Below the pieces are notes generated by a model. The model did not search any database. It was not told where the DNA came from and saw only the letters and a list, made by a program, of their open reading frames with translations. Shown in pieces: positions 4,876-11,689 of a DNA stretch of 21,321 bases. Origin of the DNA: a virus; the IMG/VR virus record IMGVR_UViG_3300037325_000114, positions 1-21,321 of that record. One strand, written 5' to 3'. Every line of letters begins with the position of its first letter. Positions within the stretch are counted from its first letter, which is position 1. The position numbers and the translations under genes were made by a program.

Positions 4876-5209
4876 CGACGGCTACCTTGTCTACCCAAGA
4901 ATTATCACTAGGGGCTATGTATGTGCTGCGCTTGGTTACTAGCCCGATAGCTGTTGGAGACACTATGTTGTTTTTGTAGACTTTTCCATCAGCGCCGTTG
5001 TTATCTTCGGTTTTGAATCTGCCCGAAACTTCAACCAGCTGACCTTCAGCAAGTTCGAACCCGACTTCTACATAGCCTGTCCAGACTTGATACTTTGTGC
5101 GCCCAGTAGTGACGTAGTTTTCGCCATCTTTTTTCTGGTGATTTTCGCTTACAAGCACGAAGCTTGGAAACACTCGATCCACGAATCCCTTGAAACTAAT
5201 TTCTGCCAT
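4856..5209 (-). CDS. ssb: Single-stranded DNA-binding protein
   Basis: This 117-aa protein has an OB-fold-like alternation of strands (SFKGFVDRVF, YQVWTGYVEVGFELAEGQLV, EVSGRFK) and ends in an acidic tail finishing DGDAPF. That matches the acidic C-terminal tip ending in Pro-Phe through which bacterial SSBs recruit repair enzymes. It is shorter than host SSB and lacks a long Gln/Gly linker, as is common in phages. The start ATG has AAGGAG six bases upstream. It lies between the replication initiator and RusA genes, as expected for a replication/recombination set. Confidence 0.8.
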   Translation of the reverse strand: MAEISFKGFVDRVFPSFVLVSENHQKKDGENYVTTGRTKYQVWTGYVEVGFELAEGQLVEVSGRFKTEDNNGADGKVYKNNIVSPTAIGLVTKRSTYIAPSDNSWVDKVAVDGDAPF

Positions 5210-5221
5210 TTGATACTCCTT

Positions 5222-6037
5222 CTATTTGTCGTTGATTCTAGCACATAGCTTGCAAATAACCGCAACTGTGTTGTGCTCACACAGCTTCGGTGGATCTAGT
5301 TGAGCTTTATCCTTAGCATCTTGGAACTCTGCTAGCACCTTGTCGTTGTCTCGCACCGCTAGGGCGGATCTCCTAACCGATTCGGCTTTAGCTTTAGATT
5401 CCTTCTCTTCCCTAGATGGCTCTCGCTCTGGGTATGACTCATCCAACCAGCCTTCGCGGTTGATCCAAGTAGCTGGGTATGGAACGAATTGCAAGGAAGG
5501 CAGATTGCGATCCTCTGCCAATCGAGATGCTCCGACGATAGATAGCTCCCGATCTTCCTGCTCTAGGCTTACAAACGCCTTGAGAGCTGTCCCACGACCT
5601 ACTCTGCGTGGATACTGTGTCCAGAAAGCTTCGAACTGAGCGTTAACTTCTTTTAGATCAGTATTCTTATCTATGTTCTTCTTAGGGTGCGGATTATCCG
5701 TTGACGGTTTAGCCGTTGACGGTTTTTCCGTTGACGGTTGATTAGGGTCTTGGGTAATCCATAGGTTTCCTGATAAGCGCCCCGAAGGATCTCGCTGTTG
5801 CTCTCGTCTGAGATAGCCAAAGATCTCTAGCTCTTGGATCGCGCTACCAATAGCATCTCTGCCGTCTACGCCGTTGTTGGCGATCCTAGCGATGCTTACT
5901 TCCCAACCTACGGTGTGAGTTAGTAGCTCAGATAGCAAGCCCCTAGCCTTGTAAGTTAGCCTGTTGTCTCGCAGCCAATCGTTTGGTATCTGCGTAAAGT
6001 GCGAATCAAAGCTGTGTTCTCCCCTGATTATCGGCAT
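5222..6037 (-). CDS. Replication initiator (winged-helix, phage replisome organiser type)
   Basis: The first 80 residues form a winged-helix-like domain (SHFTQIPNDWLRDNRLTYKA, then VSIARIANNGVDGRDAIGSA and LEIFGYLRR) typical of phage replication initiators. A low-complexity PSTEKPSTAKPST linker (101-113) is encoded by three DNA iterons. Residues 135-200 hold FEAFWTQYPRRVGRGTALKA and PYPATWINREGWLDE, a block common in phage helicase-loading or initiator proteins. The C-terminus has C253, H255, C263 and C266, a possible zinc site. The protein probably binds the iterons and loads host replication proteins; no phage polymerase or helicase is visible. AGGAG lies four bases before the ATG, which overlaps the HNH gene by 32 bases. 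Confidence 0.82.
   Translation of the reverse strand: MPIIRGEHSFDSHFTQIPNDWLRDNRLTYKARGLLSELLTHTVGWEVSIARIANNGVDGRDAIGSAIQELEIFGYLRREQQRDPSGRLSGNLWITQDPNQPSTEKPSTAKPSTDNPHPKKNIDKNTDLKEVNAQFEAFWTQYPRRVGRGTALKAFVSLEQEDRELSIVGASRLAEDRNLPSLQFVPYPATWINREGWLDESYPEREPSREEKESKAKAESVRRSALAVRDNDKVLAEFQDAKDKAQLDPPKLCEHNTVAVICKLCARINDK
5698..5742. repeat. Three 15-bp iterons inside the initiator gene; origin candidate
   Basis: CCGTTGACGGTT occurs three times at exact 15-base intervals, starting at 5698, 5713 and 5728. Each core is itself an imperfect palindrome (CCGT-TG-ACGG). An AT-rich stretch lies next to them at about 5640-5690. The arrangement matches lambda, whose origin lies within the O initiator gene as iterons beside AT-rich DNA. 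Confidence 0.65.
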
Positions 6038-6371
6038 CTATCTCCTCTGTAGCTGTTCGGTTGTAGTCGCTATCTAACACGAACCAGCTCTGAGATGCAA
6101 AGTTGTAGACAGGCGTTTCTTGCGTGTCTTGCCAACTCTCTAGTTTCCAACCGTTTTCTCTAGCCGTTTTTGCTAGGTATGGATCGCTTTCAATTAGCCC
6201 GTTAGCCTCTGAGCAAAACACAATAATGTTGCTTGGCGTGTGGCGCTTTTTACTCCCACCCATTCCCCTGTTCGAACGATGCTGTGGGACTAGGGTTTCG
6301 CCAGATGCTCCACAGTGATAGCAAGCGAACTTGTCTCTGGCTAGGTAGCGATCAAACTCTTTTTTATTCAT
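6006..6371 (-). CDS. HNH-type endonuclease, recombination-associated
   Basis: This 121-aa protein has a C17-x2-C20 pair and then QHRSNRGMGGSKKRHTPSNI, with H31 and N48. VFCSEANGLIES follows, a pattern familiar from actinophage HNH proteins beside replication genes. The usual second Cys pair is incomplete: C53 is followed by SEAN where many relatives have C-x-x-C or C-x-x-CN. About 45 residues after the HNH core are unassigned. It may nick DNA during recombination or process the concatemer. It overlaps the gene before it by eight bases and the initiator gene by 32. Confidence 0.78.
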   Translation of the reverse strand: MNKKEFDRYLARDKFACYHCGASGETLVPQHRSNRGMGGSKKRHTPSNIIVFCSEANGLIESDPYLAKTARENGWKLESWQDTQETPVYNFASQSWFVLDSDYNRTATEEIDADNQGRTQL

Positions 6372-6576
6372 CTGTTTCTTGGTAACTAAATCCTATGGAA
6401 AACTCTGGCTCATCATCTGGGGCAAGCTCAGAATCTACACCAAGCGTGCTGTGCTGATCAGGCTCAGTAGGGCAGGTGTGATCTAGCTTCCATTCTCTCC
6501 ATAGCGCCGTTGCTTTTCTGCTGTTAGCTCCGAACTGTGCACCGCAAGCACATGTTGCACTAACGCTGTCCAACAC
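6364..6576 (-). CDS. Small putative zinc-binding protein (70 aa)
   Basis: The GTG at 6576 has AGGA about six bases upstream; a TTG one codon later is also possible. Residues 9-11 (CAC) and the later HTC make a C-x-C ... H-x-C set that could hold one zinc ion. FGANSRKATALWREWKLDHT lies between them, and an acidic tail follows. Short proteins with a CxCG ... W-x-x-H-x-C layout are frequent in actinophage early regions, but their roles are unknown. It overlaps both neighbours. Confidence 0.65.
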   Translation of the reverse strand: MLDSVSATCACGAQFGANSRKATALWREWKLDHTCPTEPDQHSTLGVDSELAPDDEPEFSIGFSYQETDE

Positions 6577-6913
6577 CCGAAGTCCTATAAGTTAGCTCTA
6601 CCAACTTAGCTTGAGTTTGAACGCTCATCTGCGAAAGCTCTAGCTGCTTTAGCTTCATCTTGACGCGGTTGTATTCGGCTTTAGTTACAGCGTGATCCAA
6701 AGATTCCTGCTCTGTAATTATCGTGACCTTAGCATTCCGTTCGCCTATAGATCCATCTGCATTTAGGTAGGCAATAGCTTCTGCCTTGTCCATAGCCAGC
6801 TCAGCACGAAGCATCTTTAGCTCCGACTGGTAAAGGACTTCAACGCCTCTGCCAGCGTTTTCGCGGATCTCTATTAGCTCATTGATAATCTGGTCTGGCG
6901 TGATTATCTTCAT
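6560..6913 (-). CDS. Hypothetical helical protein downstream of the recombinase pair
   Basis: This 117-aa protein looks almost fully helical. A charged N-terminal half (NELIEIRENAGRGVEVLYQS) is followed by a conserved-looking stretch with KAEYNRVKMKLKQLELSQMS and QTQAKLVELTYR. Proteins of this kind often sit near ERF or RecT genes in phages of Gram-positive hosts, so a role in recombination or as a structural accessory factor is possible. I cannot name a family. It overlaps the gene before it by 35 bases and the gene after it by 17. Confidence 0.7.
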   Translation of the reverse strand: MKIITPDQIINELIEIRENAGRGVEVLYQSELKMLRAELAMDKAEAIAYLNADGSIGERNAKVTIITEQESLDHAVTKAEYNRVKMKLKQLELSQMSVQTQAKLVELTYRTSGVGQR

Positions 6914-7067
6914 CTTGCCCTTCTATGTTGTTATACAAGCGCCAGAGAATCCTCTTGTTGTCTAGCTCAACCGAACGACTATCTTGCCCGTTAGCCCTTA
7001 ACCAAAGAATTAGCTCTGACACTTGCATCATTGCTGCGATAAGTATTTGTCTATTTGGGTTCTCCAT
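6879..7067 (-). CDS. Hypothetical 62-aa protein
   Basis: The ATG at 7067 is chosen over a TTG one codon upstream. The protein contains MENPNRQILIAAMMQVSELI, then LWLRANGQDSRS and a polar tail. It is probably a small helical protein; one hydrophobic helix is interrupted by polar residues, so it is not a clear membrane segment. It overlaps the ERF gene by 17 bases and the next gene by 35. Not recognised. Confidence 0.55.
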   Translation of the reverse strand: MENPNRQILIAAMMQVSELILWLRANGQDSRSVELDNKRILWRLYNNIEGQDEDNHARPDYQ

Positions 7068-7608
7068 CAAGCTGGGTAGCCAGATCCTTTATCTTGTTCA
7101 GAGTTTGCTTGTCTGCTCCGCTGCTCTGTGCCTTGAGATACATCTCTCGAAGCTCATCTACTGACTTGCCTTCGAGTGTCTCGCTAGCCCCAAGCTCATA
7201 AGTAAATGTGTCGGGGTCAGGCTCGTCAGTTGGTAGAGCAAGCAGTTGGATCAGAAAGGTTCTTAGCGCCACGCTCATAGCTTTAGCTGTTGCCTTATCG
7301 CCACTATCGAAAGCTTCCGAAGCTACTATCCCAGTAACCCCATCCCCTTCGGTGCCCATAATGCTATAAGCCACGGTCAGGCGAACTACATTGAGCGCTC
7401 CACCGTTCTTAGCTAGCACCGTTTCGGCTTGCTTATCCACTATTTCGGGGACAATAAATCCGCCATGCTTTCTGATCGATGGTCCAACTGCGTTTAGAAC
7501 TGCATCAATGCCTCTAAAGTTGAACCCTTGTGCTGTGTTTTTATTGAGCTTGGCGACACCCTGAACATCCTGCATCACTGCTACAATTATCTCTCTTGCG
7601 TTAGCCAT
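7051..7608 (-). CDS. erf: ERF-family single-strand annealing protein
   Basis: ERF-family proteins anneal complementary single strands in phage recombination. This 185-aa protein has the characteristic opening (residues 28-50, GFNFRGIDAVLNAVGPSIRK) and the signature SEAFDSGDKATAKAMSVALR (about 97-116), leading into LLALPTDEPD. A flexible charged C-terminal third may contact SSB or DNA. The start ATG has AGGAG five to six bases upstream. It overlaps the exonuclease gene by eight bases, and the exonuclease/annealase pair forms a two-component recombination system like Red-alpha/beta. Confidence 0.92.
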   Translation of the reverse strand: MANAREIIVAVMQDVQGVAKLNKNTAQGFNFRGIDAVLNAVGPSIRKHGGFIVPEIVDKQAETVLAKNGGALNVVRLTVAYSIMGTEGDGVTGIVASEAFDSGDKATAKAMSVALRTFLIQLLALPTDEPDPDTFTYELGASETLEGKSVDELREMYLKAQSSGADKQTLNKIKDLATQLDGEPK

Positions 7609-8557
7609 TCTTTACTCCTCGTTTGTTGACTAGAAACGGTGGGTTACCGCCTCTGCCAGATTGTCTGGTAACGATTACTCTATCGCCTATTGCCCCAGAT
7701 TTCGCCTTGCCCATGCGGTCTAGCACTTGGCTTTTTATCTGATTTATCTCACCCTGAGCGAACTCGAAATCCGAAAGGGTAACAAGGTATTGCTCACCCA
7801 TCTCTGCGAGATCTATAACGCTTTCCTCGATGTTAGGGTTCATCTTTCGAATCACCTGATAGGTCGCATCAGCGCCATCAAAGTCTGGCTTAGTATCCTC
7901 TAGCAGGTGCTTTCTAAATAGGTTGACCCTAGCTAAATTGGCATCTTGCTCAAAGCTATCCGCCGTTATTTGTATCTCGATGTATTCTCTACCACCTATT
8001 AGCGCTGCGATCCAAGCTTCTTTTGCTCCAAAAACTTGTAGATACCATTGAACTTGCGCCATGTAACTAAGCGGAACTTTTAGCTCACCCGTGTAGGGAT
8101 CTACCCAATCGTCTTTGTAAGAAGCTGTCTTAATCTCTAGCACCCCATACTCACCCGATTCGGTAAGATACAAAGCATCAGGATTTGCAATCTGCCACTC
8201 GCGCTCTGAGTGCTTCCACATTCCTACATCCTTGAGCATCTTTAGCTCTGGGTGCTCATCTTCGAACTTCTGGATTACTACAGGCTCTAAGCGGTTGCCC
8301 CACTCCATAGCTGCATTCTCTGTGCGATCCTTTTCTACCTTGCCTGTTTTTACTGCCCATAGAGACATCGGGCTTTCCCAGCGAGAGTAGCCACAGATAA
8401 TCCCAACATGAGATCCTCCTATGCCCTTTGCGCGGATCTCATGCCAGTTAGCATTACGCTCGTTGCTTTTAGAGATCTGCACCGCGCTGTTTATTGTTTC
8501 GGGAATTGCAGTAGTCCGCGTTTTGCGAACCTTTTGTGCTACAGTTACATCAACCAA
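7601..8557 (-). CDS. YqaJ-type viral recombinase / exonuclease
   Basis: YqaJ-family enzymes degrade one strand of duplex DNA to make substrates for the annealing protein encoded next. The PD-(D/E)xK core is visible in this 318-aa protein: GIGGSH (45-50) with SRWESPMSLWAVKTG, E91 in WGNRLEP, D127 in NPDALYL, E141-I-K143 in LEIKTAS, and the Q-x-QWYLQVFG motif near 168-177. The C-terminal third is helical and may be involved in oligomerisation. The start is TTG, with AGGAG six bases upstream. A hairpin (8588-8608) lies just before the Shine-Dalgarno. Confidence 0.93.
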   Translation of the reverse strand: MVDVTVAQKVRKTRTTAIPETINSAVQISKSNERNANWHEIRAKGIGGSHVGIICGYSRWESPMSLWAVKTGKVEKDRTENAAMEWGNRLEPVVIQKFEDEHPELKMLKDVGMWKHSEREWQIANPDALYLTESGEYGVLEIKTASYKDDWVDPYTGELKVPLSYMAQVQWYLQVFGAKEAWIAALIGGREYIEIQITADSFEQDANLARVNLFRKHLLEDTKPDFDGADATYQVIRKMNPNIEESVIDLAEMGEQYLVTLSDFEFAQGEINQIKSQVLDRMGKAKSGAIGDRVIVTRQSGRGGNPPFLVNKRGVKNG

Positions 8558-8567
8558 GTGATACTCC

Positions 8568-8645
8568 TCATTCGTTTGGTGAGATTGCCTCTAGCCAAAA
8601 GCTAGGGGCTTTCTCTTTGCTTAGACTATCCATAGTGTCCGACAT
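8568..8645 (-). CDS. Possible tiny ORF (25 aa) before the exonuclease gene
   Basis: An ATG at 8645 opens MSDTMDSLSKEKAPSFWLEA and ends in TGA at 8568, overlapping the Shine-Dalgarno of the exonuclease gene (TGAGGAG). There is no Shine-Dalgarno of its own, but it starts two bases after the preceding stop. It could be a leader peptide or chance. The hairpin at 8588-8608 lies within it. Confidence 0.3.
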   Translation of the reverse strand: MSDTMDSLSKEKAPSFWLEAISPNE

Positions 8646-8646
8646 T

Positions 8647-8898
8647 TTATAGGCGGTTGAACACTTCTTTTAGAGCCACCCTAAATCCCTTTTCCTTAGC
8701 AAGAACTTTGTAAAGCTTGAGCTGATTAGTTAGCTCTTGAAGCTCTTGGTTTAGGTCGGGGATCTCAAACTCATCGTCTGCGATTACAGCGATCCCGTCA
8801 ATCTTTGCCATTAGAGCATCGACCCCAAGATCTCTAGCATCTGCCCACTCTTGAATTATGACCTTGATGCGGTGTCTCTCTCGCTCAGCGGTTTCCAT
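8647..8898 (-). CDS. Hypothetical 83-aa coiled-coil protein
   Basis: This charged helical protein opens METAERERHRIKVIIQEW, has an acidic middle (ADDEFEIPDLNQELQEL) and a C-terminal coiled-coil-like helix. It overlaps the preceding gene by 14 bases. No clear Shine-Dalgarno precedes the ATG, so coupling is likely. Not recognised; it sits immediately upstream of the recombination pair. Confidence 0.62.
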   Translation of the reverse strand: METAERERHRIKVIIQEWADARDLGVDALMAKIDGIAVIADDEFEIPDLNQELQELTNQLKLYKVLAKEKGFRVALKEVFNRL

Positions 8899-9049
8899 GT
8901 TTGCTACTTTCAGCCATCGTTAGTTGGGTTTCAATTTTTGCAAGTGCTTTCTCAATAGCGGCTATGAGTCCTGCCGAAAAGAGGGGGCTATCCCCTTCAG
9001 CTATTGATTTTCTAATCTGATCTATAGTCTCTTGTGTCTGATCTTCCAT
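8885..9049 (-). CDS. Hypothetical 54-aa protein
   Basis: The ATG at 9049 is chosen because GGAG lies five bases upstream. A GTG at 9106 would extend it by 19 residues but has no Shine-Dalgarno. The product is a short acidic-then-amphipathic helix (MEDQTQETIDQIRKSIAEGD, then LFSAGLIAAIEKALAKIE). Not recognised. Confidence 0.58.
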   Translation of the reverse strand: MEDQTQETIDQIRKSIAEGDSPLFSAGLIAAIEKALAKIETQLTMAESSKHGNR

Positions 9050-9108
9050 TGTGTCTCCAATTATTAGTCGCTGTTTTATGTAATCTGGCGCGTTGTAAAT
9101 ACTCACGA

Positions 9109-9435
9109 TTAGTTCACCATCAGCTTTGCATCGTAAACCGAATTGATCGCTGACTCAACCGCAGCCATTGATCTAATAATCTCAGCAGGACTATTGCTGC
9201 TCATTGGTAGTGCTTTGATTCGCTTTAGCTCCGCTGACAATAAAGCTAAAATCAAGCTTTTTGGATAAGGAGCATCAACATCCTCTAGATACGCCTCAAG
9301 ATCAGATAGATAAACAAACTCACCTATCTCGTTGCTGCAAGCTACCTCTTTGCAGATAGCTAAAATACGCAACTGCTCATCTTTGACACCTTCGGCGTAG
9401 AACGAAGCCATAGCGGTGTTTTTTATCTCTCCCAT
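9109..9435 (-). CDS. Hypothetical 108-aa helical protein
   Basis: The start ATG has AGGGGAT just upstream. The N-terminal helix ASFYAEGVKDEQLRILAIC resembles the G-x3-(G/D)-E-x-x-RI pattern of two other small proteins in the window. The rest is helical, with an acidic DLEAYLEDVDAPYP segment and a C-terminal Ser/Ala helix. It directly follows the sigma-like gene (nine-base gap). Not recognised. Confidence 0.65.
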   Translation of the reverse strand: MGEIKNTAMASFYAEGVKDEQLRILAICKEVACSNEIGEFVYLSDLEAYLEDVDAPYPKSLILALLSAELKRIKALPMSSNSPAEIIRSMAAVESAINSVYDAKLMVN

Positions 9436-9444
9436 GTTATCCCC

Positions 9445-10011
9445 TTAGATAATAGGCGGTTCGCCCCCTAAGTTATCGTGAAGTCTTTCTAAGGCGCGTT
9501 TGATTCTTTTCTCTGCGCCTCTATCCGATAACCCAAGCAACTCTCCAATCTCGCTTTGAGATAATTCAAGCCTATACCTAATTTCAAGCAGCGATCTATC
9601 TTCTTTTGACAGCGAATAAAAGGCAGAGCGCACATCCGTAACCAGCGTGATCGCTACATTTGTGTCTTGGGGTAATCTAGCGTTGCTATCGGACTCAGGA
9701 ATGATCTCCCACAGATAAGGAATTATGTTTATTAGCTGATTCATCGTGTAGTAATTGTCAGATTCGATAGGTCTGATCGAGTGCTTTTGTGTCTCTCTGG
9801 CACAATACTTTGCCGCTTCACGCTTCAGCGTTACATAGAGCTTGCCCTCACCCCTTGGGTCGGTTCGCCACTCATCAATAATCTTGTAGTGCTGATAAGC
9901 CCAGAGCATAAGCTCACTATTGAGATCATCGAGTTCGATCTTTTTCCAGCGGTTGCTGAAGTATCTAGCTATCGCCCGAATTATCCTAAACTCATCAGTC
10001 GTTAGGTTCAT
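9445..10011 (-). CDS. Sigma-factor-like helix-turn-helix protein
   Basis: The last 55 residues of this 188-aa protein match sigma region 4: LSKEDRSLLEIRYRLELSQS, then EIGELLGLSDRGAEKRIKRA, with the helix-turn-helix at about 150-172. The N-terminal 70 residues (FRIIRAIARYFSNRWKKIEL, then a segment with LYVTLKREAAKYCARE) are reminiscent of sigma region 2, although the central part diverges. It could redirect host RNA polymerase to phage promoters or be a DNA-binding regulator derived from a sigma factor. Its start overlaps the metallophosphoesterase stop by 17 bases, so the two are coupled. Confidence 0.75.
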   Translation of the reverse strand: MNLTTDEFRIIRAIARYFSNRWKKIELDDLNSELMLWAYQHYKIIDEWRTDPRGEGKLYVTLKREAAKYCARETQKHSIRPIESDNYYTMNQLINIIPYLWEIIPESDSNARLPQDTNVAITLVTDVRSAFYSLSKEDRSLLEIRYRLELSQSEIGELLGLSDRGAEKRIKRALERLHDNLGGEPPII

Positions 10012-11275
10012 TTATCTTCCGCGATTCAGGTAGATTGAGCGGCCAGAATCGTGGAGATAGTGTTTCTATGGTGGCTTCGGTAGTCATAGTTCCACACCAG
10101 ACATGAGGGGCAGAAACAAGCCCAGCAGATTGACTAAAAAAGTCTGACCTATCGCAGAGTGCTCCACCTTGTAGCCAATGCGTTTGCCCTACTAGCTGTT
10201 GGTATCGAGCGTGGTGGTAATGCCCAGTAAAAAGAAGATCGCTATCGCCAATAGGATCTCTAGCAGCAGACATGCTCTTGAACCAAGATAGTATTCGCCC
10301 CTCAACACCAGTTCCACCCCTAGCTATGTGACCGTGTGTTAGTCCGACTATCCACCCAAGTATTTCAACAGTTAGGGATAGCCTGTTTCGCTGTGGGAAA
10401 CTCCATGTGATCGCGTGATCTGGCTCTGCAAAATTTAGAGCTTCAGCGACTTGCTCCACAACCGCGACATCATCATTGTCATTTAGGGTAGTGAAGGCTT
10501 TTCCATTAGCGCGGTTCTCACCGTGATTTCCTGGGACTACAGCAACGTGAATCGGTAGCCCTATCTTGCTAATCTCTGCTAGGTATTCAAGTAGCAGCCG
10601 GCGCACTATCTTTACTTGGTCGCGGCGGTCCAGCTCAACGCTAAAAGTCTGCATCTCATACCAGCCATTTATGCCTTCGACTAGATCCCCAGTTATAGGA
10701 ATAAAGATTAGATCGACGGGCTTGCCTAGCTTCTTCATAGCCGCGATGTCTTGTTTGGCAAAGCTAGCAAGCTGCATAACTTTTTCAACCATGCCTTGAA
10801 CGCCTTCGCCATCTGATTGACCAGCTTGCAAGTCGGTGATCTGCTGGAAGTAAGCTCGTTCGGGGTCGGCAGTTTTGATCTTACCTTTTGTAATGCTGAG
10901 CTTCTTTGCAGCAACAATTAGCTCATCGAGATCTACGCCCGTTCCAACATCCAAGCGCTTGATCTTAGCTTTGAAATAGTAGAGCCTCTTGGTGCCGCCC
11001 TCACCATCTCCTGTGTCCCACGCACGAACTTCTATCGGATAGCGCTCGTCAACATTGAACTTGGTTTTGTCGAAACTCTCTGGAAGTAGGTTGTCTAGGA
11101 GATCTCCCCAATCCTCTGGCTCATCTGCCAAGGGATCAGTAATCAGGAATCCACCTGTGCTATGAAGCTCAAGTCTAGGTTCCCAACCAGCAGGATGCCC
11201 AGCTTGACGGTCACGGCGAACTTCTACTGCTCCACCGCTCACACCTATTGCAAGTAAATCTTCTAAATTAGCCAT
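9995..11275 (-). CDS. Phage metallophosphoesterase
   Basis: This 426-aa protein carries the calcineurin-like metal motifs in order: ITDLQAGQSDG (D148), ITGDLVEG (G196-D197), VVPGNHGENR (N250-H251), GLTHGH (H314) and FTGHYHHAR (G351-H352-x-H354). The first motif reads D-L-Q where the family consensus is D-x-H, a variation I believe is common in actinophage relatives. The N-terminal 140 residues lie outside the catalytic fold. It may be a nuclease or phosphatase in DNA metabolism. There is no Shine-Dalgarno; TAGCCT ends six bases before the ATG, compatible with a leaderless transcript. A terminator lies just upstream. Confidence 0.88.
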   Translation of the reverse strand: MANLEDLLAIGVSGGAVEVRRDRQAGHPAGWEPRLELHSTGGFLITDPLADEPEDWGDLLDNLLPESFDKTKFNVDERYPIEVRAWDTGDGEGGTKRLYYFKAKIKRLDVGTGVDLDELIVAAKKLSITKGKIKTADPERAYFQQITDLQAGQSDGEGVQGMVEKVMQLASFAKQDIAAMKKLGKPVDLIFIPITGDLVEGINGWYEMQTFSVELDRRDQVKIVRRLLLEYLAEISKIGLPIHVAVVPGNHGENRANGKAFTTLNDNDDVAVVEQVAEALNFAEPDHAITWSFPQRNRLSLTVEILGWIVGLTHGHIARGGTGVEGRILSWFKSMSAARDPIGDSDLLFTGHYHHARYQQLVGQTHWLQGGALCDRSDFFSQSAGLVSAPHVWCGTMTTEATIETLSPRFWPLNLPESRKINEPND

Positions 11276-11296
11276 GTTTGGAGGCTAGCACGAAAA

Positions 11297-11332
11297 CAGG
11301 AAAAGCCTCGCCATTTCTGACGAGGCTTCCTG
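11297..11332 (-). terminator. Hairpin terminator between the 86-aa gene and the metallophosphoesterase gene
   Basis: AAGCCTCG and CGAGGCTT form a perfect eight-pair stem with a ten-base loop, extended across a two-base bulge by CAGG/CCTG. On the minus strand TTTTCCTGTTTT follows. It would end the 86-aa transcript or act as an attenuator before the DNA-metabolism module. Confidence 0.75.
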
Positions 11333-11356
11333 CTCACTAACTTGGGAGAGAGTGAC

Positions 11357-11617
11357 CTATTCGGACTTAATCCTAGACTCTAACCAAAGCTGCGCTGCCT
11401 TGTAGTAATCTCCTAGCCCGTGAACTCCTACTCTACCACCTCGGCGGTGATACTCATCTCGTAGAGAATTATTGAATCCTAAGCCATCTTTATTTAGCAG
11501 TTCCTGAAGCTTACTTAGCGGAACTTCGCCGAGTAGCTGGGTAAACATCGAATCTAGTAGCAATCTATCCTGCGCTTCGCGATACTTTTCGCTGACGATT
11601 ATTTTATACTCACTCAT
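11357..11617 (-). CDS. Hypothetical 86-aa protein in a single-gene unit
   Basis: Not recognised. The N-terminus (SEYKIIVSEKYREAQDRLLL) leads into a helix with a GEVPLSKLQELL segment, and the C-terminal half has RDEYHRRGGRVGVHGLGDYY, Gly- and aromatic-rich. A Shine-Dalgarno GGGAGAG precedes the ATG. The gene sits between a terminator with its own promoter candidate upstream and another terminator downstream, so it is probably transcribed alone, early, and at the late/early boundary. A regulatory or host-directed role is possible but not shown. Confidence 0.7.
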   Translation of the reverse strand: MSEYKIIVSEKYREAQDRLLLDSMFTQLLGEVPLSKLQELLNKDGLGFNNSLRDEYHRRGGRVGVHGLGDYYKAAQLWLESRIKSE

Positions 11618-11657
11618 TTTGTCTCTCCCTTTCGATCTAACTTTTAGATCTAGGAAA

Positions 11658-11685
11658 AGACTATACCCGTCAGGTTTGCTGTCAA
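11658..11685 (-). promoter_or_regulatory. Promoter candidate with consensus TTGACA
   Basis: On the minus strand TTGACA (11685-11680) is followed after 16 bases by TAGTCT (11663-11658), or after 14 by TATAGT (11665-11660). It starts right after a terminator and lies 40 bases upstream of the 86-aa gene. The -35 is perfect but neither spacing is ideal. Confidence 0.5.
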
Positions 11686-11689
11686 ATGC

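Noticed and set aside
5698-5742. CRISPR-like array from three equal repeats
   Set aside because: The units are 15 bases with no unique spacers and encode part of the initiator protein; they are iterons or protein repeats.
8618-8630. Promoter from GATAGTCTA before the exonuclease gene
   Set aside because: The same bases are in frame in the tiny ORF, no -35 box lies at a proper distance, and the exonuclease gene looks coupled to its upstream neighbours.
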